In this document: one piece after another, positions 48,250-59,850 of the stretch | Numbering within the stretch: the stretch's first letter is position 1 | Layout of the letters: each line of letters begins with the position of its first letter | Source of the DNA: Lachnospiraceae bacterium | Lineage (GTDB): Bacteria; Bacillota; Clostridia; Lachnospirales; Lachnospiraceae | Reading direction: 5' to 3' | Length of the DNA stretch: 64,000 nucleotides | NCBI GenBank assembly: GCA_016287095.1 | Contig: JAEEVK010000005.1 | Location: forward strand, 1 to 64,000 | Notes under the pieces: generated by a model | Databases searched by the model: none | What the model was told of the DNA's origin: nothing | The model's input: only the letters and a program-made list of their open reading frames with translations | Translations under genes and position numbers: made by a program

Positions 48250-49728
48250 TTATGAAAACTTCCTAGTTTGTATAACCCTTACCTTACCTATAAAGTTCGC
48301 ACCCAGTTCTTCATTCCAGATATTTTCATCATCGTTTGCGAATCTGACCGGATAATCACCATAGCCTTCATCTATATCGGATTTGGTATATGCTATCTTT
48401 AAATATGCTTTATAATCTCCGGGCTTCATACCATTGGGCAGATTCATGAAAATCCTTACATAGTTTCTGGTATCTGAGTCCCATTTCAACGGATCTCCAT
48501 TTATTATATACTCTCCGGACTTTGCTTTATGTTCAGTAACAGGTATTGTATAATTATATTCCTCACCCTCCAAAACCAGATAAAGCTTCTTGGGTTTAAC
48601 CATATTAGCAAAGCCGACATTATCTATAGCTGCCTGTATAAGTATCTTATCATCCAGTGGAACTTCGCCTGTCATCTTAACATTTCTCAAAACAAATCTG
48701 TAACCAAGATGATTTCTTATATATACATGCCCTGTCTGTCCATGATAATATTTATCCCTGCTGTTGTATATTTCAGCCCTTAAGTTATCAAAGGCTATCG
48801 GAGAATATGAACCGTTAAGATACGAAGTATGAGTTATAAATGCTTCATCTTCAAGCTGTGACGAAACCGTTTGTCCATCCTCTTTAGCATATATCGCCAT
48901 CAGTTCACCGCCAAACAGAGTATGTCTGGCCTGGTTGTACAGCCATTTTATCTCCTCTGAACGGTTAGCATAAGTACCAAGATCCGAATCAGAACCGAAA
49001 TATCCGTCATCATACATACCCACACGGTACGAAATCTCTCCCGGTACTGTAACGTCCTCAGCTATATTTTCCCTGTCTATACCTTTCCACCAGCAGTAGT
49101 GCAGTGGTGTTCGCACTGAAACACATACTGACTCCGGAGTTACCTCAAGCCATTTATCTATAACAGCCAAAAGATTTTCTCTGTTACACATGTCAGTTCC
49201 GTGCAACTCACCCCATTTACCGAGCAATCCTGTTTCCAAGGTAGCAATTACATTTTTATGTTTTGAAAGGATAGGTCCCAGCTGTTCCTGATGCATTAGT
49301 ATAACATCAATCGGTGGCTCCTTAACACCTTCACCGTCAAAGTAACCGTCATAGGAAAACCTGATAACCGCACTACGTCCAAGACCTTCTATGTAGGAAA
49401 GCATATCGTCCAAACATTGCAGAGCATCGTCAGTCAACGGGATATCTTCACCGTTATATTGTGCACAGAATGCCGAAATATCAAGTCTTAACTGATGAAA
49501 GCGCCCGCCAAACTCAGGCGCAACATTTCCTTCAGGCTTAAACCTGTAAAATACGGCCCAGTACAAGCCGCACTCAGAATTAACTATCTCTTCATAGCTT
49601 TCTTTATAATTTATATCCCGGCTCTCTGTCATAGTCCTGATATCGCTTGTATCATTAACTATACTAAATTTCGGCTTGTTAACCGGTGCCAACATAAGAG
49701 CCAAAAGACATATCAAAGTATTTATCAT
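48250..49728 (-). CDS. DUF4832/DUF4874-type family protein (possible glycosidase-like)
   Basis: YESIVNSECGLYWAVFYRFKPEG; ATLETGLLGKWGELHGTDMC; LVLEGEEYNYTIPV. Confidence 0.65.
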   Translation of the reverse strand: MINTLICLLALMLAPVNKPKFSIVNDTSDIRTMTESRDINYKESYEEIVNSECGLYWAVFYRFKPEGNVAPEFGGRFHQLRLDISAFCAQYNGEDIPLTDDALQCLDDMLSYIEGLGRSAVIRFSYDGYFDGEGVKEPPIDVILMHQEQLGPILSKHKNVIATLETGLLGKWGELHGTDMCNRENLLAVIDKWLEVTPESVCVSVRTPLHYCWWKGIDRENIAEDVTVPGEISYRVGMYDDGYFGSDSDLGTYANRSEEIKWLYNQARHTLFGGELMAIYAKEDGQTVSSQLEDEAFITHTSYLNGSYSPIAFDNLRAEIYNSRDKYYHGQTGHVYIRNHLGYRFVLRNVKMTGEVPLDDKILIQAAIDNVGFANMVKPKKLYLVLEGEEYNYTIPVTEHKAKSGEYIINGDPLKWDSDTRNYVRIFMNLPNGMKPGDYKAYLKIAYTKSDIDEGYGDYPVRFANDDENIWNEELGANFIGKVRVIQTRKFS

Positions 49729-49851
49729 AAACGCCTTTCCTTATCAAAACATCAAATTTTATTTTAACATATATCCGAATATTAGTCAAGGATAACGGCA
49801 TGTTAAAATCATAAAGGAAGGCTATATATAGGCATTTAAAGAAAAATATAA

Positions 49852-49886
49852 CTCCGGAATATACCAAATACTGTAAATCCCGGAGT
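49852..49886 (-). terminator. Terminator-like hairpin downstream of pta
   Basis: actccgg (49852-49858) pairs with ccggagt (49880-49886). Confidence 0.5.
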
Positions 49887-49914
49887 CAGTCAAATAATTG
49901 ATTATATAATTTTA

Positions 49915-50910
49915 TTAGTTTGCAGCTGCCTGTACAGCGGTGATAGCTACAACACCTACGATATCCTCAGCGAAGCATCCACGTGAAAGGTCATTAACGG
50001 GAGCTGCAATACCCTGCATAACAGGACCATAAGCCTCAGCCTTTGCAAGACGCTGAACAAGCTTGTATCCGATGTTACCTGCATCAAGGTCAGGGAAGAT
50101 AAGAACGTTAGCCTTACCTGCAACCTTTGAATCGGGAGCCTTTGAAGCACCAACTGAAGGAACGATAGCTGCATCAAGCTGTAACTCACCGTCAAGCTCG
50201 ATATCAGGATAGGTCTCCTTAGCGATCCTTGTAGCCTCAACTACCTTTGTAACATCATCATGCTTTGCACTGCCCTTTGAAGAATGGCTGAGCATAGCAA
50301 CTCTTGCCTTCTTACCTGTAAGAAGCTCAAAGCTCTTTGCTGACTGAGAAGCGATCTCAGCAAGCTGCTCAGGATCGGGATTCTGGTTAAGACCACAGTC
50401 ACCAAATACGAATACACCATCCTCACCATACTCACAGTTAGGTACGATCATCAGGAAGAATGCTGATGCTGACTTGTTGCCGGGAGCAGTCTTAAGGATC
50501 TGTAAGCAAGGACGAAGTGTGTTTGCTGTTGAATGGCAAGCACCTGAAACAACACCGTCTGCATCACCCATCTTAACCATCATTACTGCGAATGTGGTAT
50601 AGTCTGTGGTAAGTGCCTGCTCAGCAAGCTCAGGTGTCATACCCTTCTTAGAACGAAGCTCTACTAACTTATCAATGTAAGCCTGGAGCTTATCACACTC
50701 CTTAGGATTTACAATAGTAGCACCTGAAAGATCAAGACCCTCACCTAACTTGTCGATGTCAGCCTTATTTCCGATAAGGATAATCTTTGCATTACCCTCT
50801 TTAAGAGTGGTAGCTGCAGCCTCAAGTACACGTCTGTCCTCAGCCTCAGGGAGAACGATGGTCTTGATATTCTTTCTTGCACGTGCTTTGATATCATCTA
50901 TAAAACTCAT
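49915..50910 (-). CDS. pta: Phosphate acetyltransferase
   Basis: KTIVLPEAEDRRVLEAA; DGVVSGACHSTANTLRP; VLIFPDLDAGNIGYKLVQRLAKAEAYGPVMQG. Confidence 0.96.
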   Translation of the reverse strand: MSFIDDIKARARKNIKTIVLPEAEDRRVLEAAATTLKEGNAKIILIGNKADIDKLGEGLDLSGATIVNPKECDKLQAYIDKLVELRSKKGMTPELAEQALTTDYTTFAVMMVKMGDADGVVSGACHSTANTLRPCLQILKTAPGNKSASAFFLMIVPNCEYGEDGVFVFGDCGLNQNPDPEQLAEIASQSAKSFELLTGKKARVAMLSHSSKGSAKHDDVTKVVEATRIAKETYPDIELDGELQLDAAIVPSVGASKAPDSKVAGKANVLIFPDLDAGNIGYKLVQRLAKAEAYGPVMQGIAAPVNDLSRGCFAEDIVGVVAITAVQAAAN

Positions 50911-50977
50911 GGTTTTTTCCTCCTATATTTTCACCTCACCAGTCAGTTTTGATGACTAATGAGGTGTTATTCTTTAA

Positions 50978-52192
50978 TTACTTTGAAACTACATCTCTTG
51001 TTTCTCTTGCGATTACAAGTTCTTCGTTTGTAGGGATAACAAGTACCTTAACCTTGCCGTTAGCACCGGTGATATCCTTTACAGGTACAGGACAAGAATC
51101 TGTGTTCTTAGCCTTATCAACCTCGATACCGTATACATCAAGACCCTCAAGTATGTCATTGATAATAAATCCGTTCCACTCAGAGATACCTGCAGTAAAT
51201 ACGATAGCATCAACTCTGCCGAGTACTGCCATGTATGCACCTACATACTTCTTGCAGTCATAAGCAAATTTCTTAAGTGCGAGCTCTGAACGCTTACCCT
51301 TATCTCCGCCTTCCTTAACATTTGCGGTAAGGTCTCTGAAGTCTGAATATCCGCCTGAAAGTCCCTTAAGACCACAGTCATGATTGAGATAGTAAGTGAT
51401 CTCGTAAATATCCATGTTCTTCTTCTTTGCTAAGAACTCAACTGCTGAAGCATCGATATCGCCTGAACGGGTACCCATACAAACACCTGCTAAAGGAGTG
51501 AAGCCCATAGAAGTATCTACGCACTTTCCACCTCTTACAGCACTGATTGATGAACCGTTTCCTAAGTGACATGTGATGATGTTAAGGTCCTTGATATCTT
51601 TTCCAAGATACTCAGCTGCAGCACCTGATACATACTTGTGGCTGGTACCGTGAGCACCGTAACGTCTTACATGGAAATCCTTGTAATCCTCGTACTTAAT
51701 GTTGTACATATATGCTTCCTCGGGCATGGTCAGATGGAAGCTTGTATCGAATACGAGTACCATAGGAGTATTAGGCATAACCTCGCGGCAAGCTACAACA
51801 CCTGTATATGCATGAGGATTGTGAAGAGGTCCGAGTTCGAATGTGAGCTTAAGTCTCTCAAGAGACTCATCGGTAACAAGAGTGGGCTCCTTGAAATACT
51901 CACCTGAAGCAACTACTCTGTGTCCTACAGCACCGATTTCGTCCATAGAACTGAGACAGCCCTGATCCTTATCAACTAAGAGCTCAAGGATGATCTTGAT
52001 AGCATCCTTGTGGTTCTTGATCTCACGGTCATCGATTATAACCTGTTCCTTATCTCCGCACTTATGCTTACAGAAAGGATTATCGATACCGATACGGTCA
52101 CAGTTACCTTTTGCGAGTACTTTCTCGTTCTCCATGTCGATAAGCTGGTACTTCAGAGAAGAACTACCTGCATTTAAAACTAAGATTTTCAT
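50978..52192 (-). CDS. ackA: Acetate kinase
   Basis: MKILVLNAGSSSLKYQLI; VFDTSFHLTMPEEAYMY; TCHLGNGSSISAV. Start at 52192. Confidence 0.97.
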   Translation of the reverse strand: MKILVLNAGSSSLKYQLIDMENEKVLAKGNCDRIGIDNPFCKHKCGDKEQVIIDDREIKNHKDAIKIILELLVDKDQGCLSSMDEIGAVGHRVVASGEYFKEPTLVTDESLERLKLTFELGPLHNPHAYTGVVACREVMPNTPMVLVFDTSFHLTMPEEAYMYNIKYEDYKDFHVRRYGAHGTSHKYVSGAAAEYLGKDIKDLNIITCHLGNGSSISAVRGGKCVDTSMGFTPLAGVCMGTRSGDIDASAVEFLAKKKNMDIYEITYYLNHDCGLKGLSGGYSDFRDLTANVKEGGDKGKRSELALKKFAYDCKKYVGAYMAVLGRVDAIVFTAGISEWNGFIINDILEGLDVYGIEVDKAKNTDSCPVPVKDITGANGKVKVLVIPTNEELVIARETRDVVSK

Positions 52193-52262
52193 TATATATA
52201 ACCTCCAAATATTTTTCCACAAATCATTATATCAGCATTTTGTAAATTTTCAAGTTATTTTT

Positions 52263-52315
52263 TCAATCATAGGGACGGTTCTATGATTGATCATTATCAA
52301 TAGCAGAACCGTCCC
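52263..52315. repeat. GGGACGGTTCT repeat element / hairpin upstream of ackA
   Basis: tcaatcata-gggacggttc-tatgattga (9 nt TIRs) and gggacggttct (52272-52282) pairing with agaaccgtccc (52305-52315). Confidence 0.8.
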
Positions 52316-52334
52316 AATATTATATTTATAAAAT

Positions 52335-53438
<1,104 letters not shown>

Positions 53439-53457
53439 TTATAAAAATTTTAATTAC

Positions 53458-54753
53458 TTACACACCTGCGACAGTTACATCCTCGAAGCACATAGCGTAA
53501 GGTCCTTCGAAGTTTGCTTCTCTCTGCATTTCTTTAGAGAAATACATATTTGTCTGGCAGTCAAGGATACTTCCGTTGATAGAACCGCCGGTAACAGGAG
53601 TCACCTTTTCACCGTCATAGAGGAATGCAAGTCGGATCTCACCTCCAAAATGACCTGTAAAGTCATCCATCTGGAAATCAGAGAAGTTAACAACCCAGAG
53701 ATAAGGCTTTTTCTTCATATCTTCAACTGACATGCTGCCTGCAGCCACTTCAACCTTGTTCAGGAAACCTGTAGGCTCTACGCCCAGATATCTTGAGAAA
53801 CGAACACCGCCATGGTATGTCTTAAGCACGCCTTCATCCATGAAATCAAGAGTGTTCTGCCATACACCTTCACCGCTTATAGGCTCGGTAGGTACAAGCT
53901 TAAGTGAGATCTTATCTCCCTTAATCTCAGCTGTCTCACCTTCATCATCAAGTGCCTGGATGTTCTGACCGATCTCGTAATCCGAATACTTCGCATAGAT
54001 ATATCCGACACCTGCTCTGGAGGTATAGTAGTCAAAAATATTGCTTACATAAGAATCACTGATTATAACTCTGTATTTACCAGCCTTGGGAGCTTCTTTA
54101 GCCATTGCCCTGTCCAATGTATACTCCAAGGTCTTCTTTACTTTATCTTTAAGAGCATCGGTATCAAGTGTATTATATCTGAAATCCTTATAGGTCTCTA
54201 CATCCTGAGGAGCCTTGCACTGTGCAACGAACTCACCGCTGATGTATCTCTTTGTATAACCCGAATCAATGCCTGTTGAAGTTATGATCTCTTCCTTAGT
54301 CTCGTAAGCAAATATCTCCGCAGAATTTATAAATACATCATTCCTGTTATCCTCCGAGAAAAGTGCAGCACTGGCCTTCTCACAGCAGTCTTCAAGGGAA
54401 TAGTTCATAAGATCCGACTCAATGGTGATAAAGTCATTTTTCTTACACTCCATAAGATCATAAGCAGGATTACAAACGAATGAAGCAGCAAGGTAAGCTC
54501 TCTTAAGTGCCTCATCTATCTCGTTATCATTCATACCGATATAAATATGTACTGAAGAGTTACCCTTCATCTCTTTACCGTTCTTTTCAAACTTTCTGTA
54601 AACATTTACATTGTAAGAAACAGTATTTTCAGCTCTTTTAGTATCAAGGCTCTTTTTGATGAAAAACATCTGGGCACTCTGATACTTTGTAATATTTATA
54701 ATATATTCTTCAATATTAAGCCTCTTAAGGGAGGCGAGAATTTTATCTTTCAT
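53458..54753 (-). CDS. TldD/PmbA family protein (TldE-like subunit)
   Basis: Adjacent TldD; GEGVWQNTLDFMDEGVLKTYHGGVRFSRYLG...VNFSDFQMDDFTGHFGGEIRLAFLYDGEKVTPVTGGSINGS. Confidence 0.85.
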   Translation of the reverse strand: MKDKILASLKRLNIEEYIINITKYQSAQMFFIKKSLDTKRAENTVSYNVNVYRKFEKNGKEMKGNSSVHIYIGMNDNEIDEALKRAYLAASFVCNPAYDLMECKKNDFITIESDLMNYSLEDCCEKASAALFSEDNRNDVFINSAEIFAYETKEEIITSTGIDSGYTKRYISGEFVAQCKAPQDVETYKDFRYNTLDTDALKDKVKKTLEYTLDRAMAKEAPKAGKYRVIISDSYVSNIFDYYTSRAGVGYIYAKYSDYEIGQNIQALDDEGETAEIKGDKISLKLVPTEPISGEGVWQNTLDFMDEGVLKTYHGGVRFSRYLGVEPTGFLNKVEVAAGSMSVEDMKKKPYLWVVNFSDFQMDDFTGHFGGEIRLAFLYDGEKVTPVTGGSINGSILDCQTNMYFSKEMQREANFEGPYAMCFEDVTVAGV

Positions 54754-54782
54754 ATTGTTGCCTTTCATTTTATTTAATTTCA

Positions 54783-56213
54783 TTATCCAAGACGAATCCT
54801 TGCCTTGATATAAGGGCCACCGTCCGAAACCTTAACCCATTCTTTGTAACCTTTGCCGCAGTATCCTGTGCCACCGGCCTCGATACTGTCGGAGATCATA
54901 GAGATTGATTTTAAAAGATCAGGCACATATCCTGTCATAACGATGGGTGAATAAATCTTACCGGTCAGTTTACCATCCTTAATCTCCCTGGCGATGTCAA
55001 CCATCAACTGGATACCCCAGTTCTTGGGATCCTCCATACCCGATGAAGCCTGGCAAAGTAAGAAACCATCCTTGATAGAGGCTATCATATCCTCTACCTT
55101 GCTGGTACCTGCCTCAAATATGGTATTGGTCATTCTGGTGTATGCTTTTCTGGTCATATCCTGACGACGGCCGTTACCTGTGGGCTTTACTCCCAGATGC
55201 TTAGCGGACTGATCGTCACATATACCTGTCTTTAATATACCCTTGTCAATGATAATGGTATCATGTGCAGGTACACCTTCATCATCAAAGAAGAAGGTTG
55301 CTACCTGAGGTATGGTACTTGCACCGTCATGCATGGTGATAAGCTCTGATGCGACCTGCTTACCGATAAACTCCTTGGCCTGAGCTCTGTCCTTAACGAA
55401 CATATCCATCTCAACACCGTGACCAAATGCCTCATGCACAATCATACCTGTTACATCGGGCTCGCAGATGCAGTCATATTCACCGGGAGTGATGGGCGCT
55501 GCTTTTAACAGATCGAGCGCTGTATTGCAGGCATCCTCGAGTTTCTCCTCAAGAGTATCAAGGACCTCTATACCGCCGAGCATGGATACAGGCTTATATC
55601 CGTTCTGAATCTCTTCGCCTTCCTTAGCCATAGTTACGATATAGCCGCATGACCACATAACATTCTGGGTGAGGTCTTTTTTCTTTGATAAAAACATCTT
55701 TGAATACTTCTGATAGTTGAAAGCAACGCTACAGTCAATGATTCTCTTATCATAAGCTCTGCCTTTTTCAGAAATACGTGTAAGCAGGTCGATGATGTTG
55801 TTATCGCCCTTTTCTTCAGGGTCAGAAGCATACTCGGTACTCTCATTAATGTAAAGCTCTTCCTCATCTATAGCGGTATACTTATAAGCATCTGTACCGT
55901 CGGGCAATGTATTTCCGAGATTCTCAACACTCTTAACTATCTCAAAGTATACAGCATCAACAGTATCATCCTCAATAGCGCTAAAGCTGTACTCTGCAGC
56001 CTTTCCGTTATCATAAATCTTAACTACAAAACCTCTCTCTGACAAAGTGCTGTCCTCAGAAATGTTTGTACCTGATTTATTTACACGATAATTTACGCTT
56101 TTAGAATCATTGGCAAGTATTGAAGCATACTCATACTTAGCCAGTAATTTTTCAAGCAGTTTCTTTAAAATAGGTTTCTTGATCTTTAAATATTCGCTTT
56201 CCTTTACTTTCAC
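54783..56213 (-). CDS. tldD: TldD family metalloprotease
   Basis: MIVHEAFGHGVEMD zinc motif HExxxH; VVSDGGPYIKARIRLG end; GTG start at 56213 after GAAGGG. Confidence 0.9.
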   Translation of the reverse strand: MKVKESEYLKIKKPILKKLLEKLLAKYEYASILANDSKSVNYRVNKSGTNISEDSTLSERGFVVKIYDNGKAAEYSFSAIEDDTVDAVYFEIVKSVENLGNTLPDGTDAYKYTAIDEEELYINESTEYASDPEEKGDNNIIDLLTRISEKGRAYDKRIIDCSVAFNYQKYSKMFLSKKKDLTQNVMWSCGYIVTMAKEGEEIQNGYKPVSMLGGIEVLDTLEEKLEDACNTALDLLKAAPITPGEYDCICEPDVTGMIVHEAFGHGVEMDMFVKDRAQAKEFIGKQVASELITMHDGASTIPQVATFFFDDEGVPAHDTIIIDKGILKTGICDDQSAKHLGVKPTGNGRRQDMTRKAYTRMTNTIFEAGTSKVEDMIASIKDGFLLCQASSGMEDPKNWGIQLMVDIAREIKDGKLTGKIYSPIVMTGYVPDLLKSISMISDSIEAGGTGYCGKGYKEWVKVSDGGPYIKARIRLG

Positions 56214-56232
56214 TCTATATCCCTTCTTTCTT

Positions 56233-57288
56233 TTATTCTTTGCGTAGTTTAACGATATCTCTAGCCCTAAGCTTTCTCTCCTCATCCAGTGCAGCATAAT
56301 GCTTTCTGGTAGTGTTTACATCCTTATGTCCCAAGACATCAGCCACAAGATAAATATCACCGGTTTCCTGATAAAGAGCTGTACCGTAAGTACTTCTCAG
56401 TTTATGCGGCGTTATCTTTTTAACTGTCGTTATGTAGCTCGAATATTCCTTTACCATGATCTCTATGCTTCTAACAGTTATCCTGCTCTTTCTTGATGAC
56501 AGAAAAAGCGCATCTTCATGTCCGGGCTTGATATCTTTTATGAGTTCACGCTCATCGACATACTTTTCCAGAGCCTCAGTTACTTCCTCACCAAAATAGA
56601 TATAAGCCTCATATCCGCCCTTTCGGGTTACTTTTACTCTGCCGTTTTCAAAGTCCAGGTCTCTTAAGTCTATACCCACAAGCTCAGATACTCGCATACC
56701 CGTGCCAAGAAGTAAAGTCATGATAGCCAGATCCCTGATCTTATTGTTTTCATGGAACTTTTTCTTACGGTCGGACATGTTTTGAGGTCCGTATTCTACC
56801 ACATCGAGAAACTTTGATACCTCGTCGATGTCAAGCCTCACGATTGCTTTGTCGTGGAGTTTTGGCATCTCGACCTGTATGGCAGCATTATTATCTATCA
56901 CCTGGTTTTTATACAGATAATTGAACAGGCTCCTGAGTGCAGACATCTTTCTCTTGATGGTAACCTCAGCGTTCACCGTCTCTATATCCGCATCATCTCT
57001 GAGCTTCAGATATTCCATATACTCTTCGATATCAAAAGCGGTCATATTTGAAAGAGCCTCAGCCGGTATGCTTTTTATCTTCTTATCAGCATACATGGGG
57101 TTTGACTTTTTGACCCACTCAAAGAACACTCTTATGTCATTGGCATAGGCAAGTCTCGACCTCGCCTGAGTACGCTGCTCTATGCCACGGAAATAGTTTG
57201 TGACATAGGTCGGCAGTTCAGCCAAAAACTCTCGGAGTTTCTTTGTATACTCGATATTCTTTTGTTGATGGTAACTTCTGTTTTCCAT
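56233..57288 (-). CDS. Tyrosine recombinase (XerS/XerD-like)
   Basis: LGTGMRVSELVGIDLRDLD; TPHKLRSTYGTALYQETGDIYLVADVLGHKDVNTTRKHYAAL with catalytic R, HxxR, H, Y. Confidence 0.92.
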   Translation of the reverse strand: MENRSYHQQKNIEYTKKLREFLAELPTYVTNYFRGIEQRTQARSRLAYANDIRVFFEWVKKSNPMYADKKIKSIPAEALSNMTAFDIEEYMEYLKLRDDADIETVNAEVTIKRKMSALRSLFNYLYKNQVIDNNAAIQVEMPKLHDKAIVRLDIDEVSKFLDVVEYGPQNMSDRKKKFHENNKIRDLAIMTLLLGTGMRVSELVGIDLRDLDFENGRVKVTRKGGYEAYIYFGEEVTEALEKYVDERELIKDIKPGHEDALFLSSRKSRITVRSIEIMVKEYSSYITTVKKITPHKLRSTYGTALYQETGDIYLVADVLGHKDVNTTRKHYAALDEERKLRARDIVKLRKE

Positions 57289-57397
57289 CCTTATAATTCC
57301 TATCTTCTAAATCTACAAACTTCTAAAAATCAGTAATTATTCTATAAGATCCTAAAGGCGACAACAAATACACAAAAATAAATTTATTACTATAAAA

Positions 57398-59701
57398 TCA
57401 CTCAGCTTCCTCATAAATCTCAAGAACGGTATCAACTATCGTCCTTGCAACCTTCTTAGAGAACTTGTCTTTTACCAGGCGGCTTAATTCATCACTGTTA
57501 GACATAAATCCGATTTCGAGCAATACCGCAGGAGCCTTTGAATCCCTGACTACTACGAAGTTTTTGTTTATAGCACCTTCACCAAATACCTTAGTATCAA
57601 GTGCTGCTGTCAGATTTTCCAGCATCCTCCAGGCCAGTTTTTCACTGGTAAGTCCGTTCAGTGATGTGGATGTATCCTTATCTCCCCAGTAAACGCTGGT
57701 GCCGGTTACTGTGTCGTACCATGACGAATTGTGATGTACAGCTATAAACATATCCGCACCAACAAGCTCTGCAAATGCGGCTCTGTCATACAGTGATAAG
57801 AATGTATCATCTATTCTTGTGTAGTAAACCTTGATATCTGTGTCCTTAAACAGTTCTCGGCAGTTAAGAACTATCTTAAGGTTAAGGTCGCTTTCATTAT
57901 ATCCCTGATGCTGAGCTCCGGGATCATGCCCGCCATGACCTGCATCCATTACGATAACCTTCTTATAGATATTCTTTACAAAGTCCATCCTGACATTGAT
58001 GAAATTATCATCTGCATCAGAAAGTCCACATCCAAGGACTACATCACTGAATATCTTAAAGATTGTCTCGTCAGTATTCGGATCATAGTAAACCTGGATC
58101 TGCAGAATAGCCTCTCCGGTATTATCAACTAAGGCATCAGTATAAAAATCGGAATAATCGCCCTTTAATACAAGCTCAGTAAGGCATCCTAAAAGCTCCT
58201 CATTCATCTCGAAATCACTTGCTAAAACGCCGTTAGGTACAGGAAGTTTAAGGGTCTGTGTACAGTTGTCACGGTCGATAAAGAACTTATAACCCTCATT
58301 TGGATTAAATACATTTATAAGCTTTCTGGGCAGGACAACTTTTTCTGTGTCATCCTCAATACTGCTTTCACCATCGTCTTCGGTATTTTCGCTAACGTCC
58401 GTTTCAGTATTAGTAATATCACTATCAGTTACCGTATCAACATCTAAAGCAGCATCTGATGTATTCTCTGAATTATAGTCGCTGTTTTCGGAATTAACAG
58501 CATTTTCATCTGCTGAACCATTATTTCCATCTCCCGATATAACACTATCAGAGTTTTCATTATTAGTATTATCAATCTCTGAAACGTTGTTATCTGAAGT
58601 ATTACTGTCAGAAGTATTATTATCCGTAGTACTAATCTCAGTATTGTTGTTATCAGTGTTGTTATCAGTATTACTATCAGCACCATTATCACCGGCACCT
58701 ACATTATCAGTACTTCCCTGATCATCCTCACCGGTAACATCCTCAGGCACTTTCAGTGAATCAATATACTCAAATGTCGATATCTCGGATGTACCTGTCT
58801 CGGAATTCCAATTATAATAGAAACCGAGGTTTTCCATAGTGAAACGCCCGGGAATATAAAGCACATCCTCTTCTACATCATACAGATAGAATATGGTCGG
58901 AGCCACAGCACAGCGGCTAAGCAATCCGTTAACATAAACGATACGACTGCCTACGCAGTAAAGCAGACTGTTTTCACCATAAGTCAGTGTAATCACTCCG
59001 GTCTCGTCATCATAAGCAAAATCAATACTGGTTGCATCAAACACATCTGTATCTGTACTGAGTAAAGCTGTATCAGAAATGATAAGCGAAGGCGTTTGGT
59101 ATATTTCAACATCCTCACCGTTAAATGTGATCTTGCCTTTTGTACCAACGTACTTGACAGTCTCATCATTTAACTCATAGTAAAAAGGAATATCTATAGT
59201 AACTATAGCATCAGACGAGTTCCACTCATAAGTCATGCCCAGAGTCTCAGCGACAAACCTGGTAGGTACAAGATTGGCAATCTGCTTGCTCTTCTTATAC
59301 TTTATCCTAAAAGGAGCACAGGGAGCCTCTATCTCCTCACCATCGAGATAAGCCACAGTAGAGCCGACATACATCTTAAGTACATGGCCCTTGTAGGTGA
59401 TGGTGATCATCTTCTTAGACTTGGTGTACTTAGTTTTAGCACCTAACACATCCCTGAAAAGTCCGTTTACACTGGCATAAGCTATGCCTCGCTCAGAGAT
59501 AATAGCAGGTTCCCTGGACAGGTCAGCGGTTATACCGTCTACTATATATGTAGGTACTGTTCCGTAATATGTTACAGTCTTTCCTAAAGCATAATCCTTG
59601 TACTTAAACTTAGTGGCTGCCTCTGCATTTCCGCTGGGAGCCAAAAACAGAGCTACCAGCAATATCAGTATAAGTCCGACAAATAGTTTTATTCTCTTCA
59701 T
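57398..59701 (-). CDS. N-acetylmuramoyl-L-alanine amidase with copper-amine-oxidase-like N-terminal domains and Asn/Asp/Ser-rich linker
   Basis: VIVMDAGHGGHDPGAQHQGYNESDLNLKIV; MFIAVHHNSS; VLLEIGFMSN; low-complexity linker. Start at 59701. Confidence 0.92.
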   Translation of the reverse strand: MKRIKLFVGLILILLVALFLAPSGNAEAATKFKYKDYALGKTVTYYGTVPTYIVDGITADLSREPAIISERGIAYASVNGLFRDVLGAKTKYTKSKKMITITYKGHVLKMYVGSTVAYLDGEEIEAPCAPFRIKYKKSKQIANLVPTRFVAETLGMTYEWNSSDAIVTIDIPFYYELNDETVKYVGTKGKITFNGEDVEIYQTPSLIISDTALLSTDTDVFDATSIDFAYDDETGVITLTYGENSLLYCVGSRIVYVNGLLSRCAVAPTIFYLYDVEEDVLYIPGRFTMENLGFYYNWNSETGTSEISTFEYIDSLKVPEDVTGEDDQGSTDNVGAGDNGADSNTDNNTDNNNTEISTTDNNTSDSNTSDNNVSEIDNTNNENSDSVISGDGNNGSADENAVNSENSDYNSENTSDAALDVDTVTDSDITNTETDVSENTEDDGESSIEDDTEKVVLPRKLINVFNPNEGYKFFIDRDNCTQTLKLPVPNGVLASDFEMNEELLGCLTELVLKGDYSDFYTDALVDNTGEAILQIQVYYDPNTDETIFKIFSDVVLGCGLSDADDNFINVRMDFVKNIYKKVIVMDAGHGGHDPGAQHQGYNESDLNLKIVLNCRELFKDTDIKVYYTRIDDTFLSLYDRAAFAELVGADMFIAVHHNSSWYDTVTGTSVYWGDKDTSTSLNGLTSEKLAWRMLENLTAALDTKVFGEGAINKNFVVVRDSKAPAVLLEIGFMSNSDELSRLVKDKFSKKVARTIVDTVLEIYEEAE

Positions 59702-59792
59702 ATAATCCTCTAAATTGTATATTTCTATATATAAGCGGCTGTTTAAACCCAATATATAGTTATACTACCACATTTTAAAGACATAGTCAAAT

Positions 59793-59830
59793 AAAAAGTG
59801 GCTAAATCCTTTCGGACAAAGCCACTTTTT
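59793..59830. terminator. Rho-independent terminator-like hairpin
   Basis: aaaaagtggc (59793-59802) / gccacttttt (59821-59830). Confidence 0.8.
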
Positions 59831-59850
59831 GAATTTAATAAGTTACTTTA

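Noticed and set aside
56233-57288. Prophage or integrative element marker
   Set aside because: No att-like repeats, phage or conjugation genes nearby; housekeeping recombinase is more likely.
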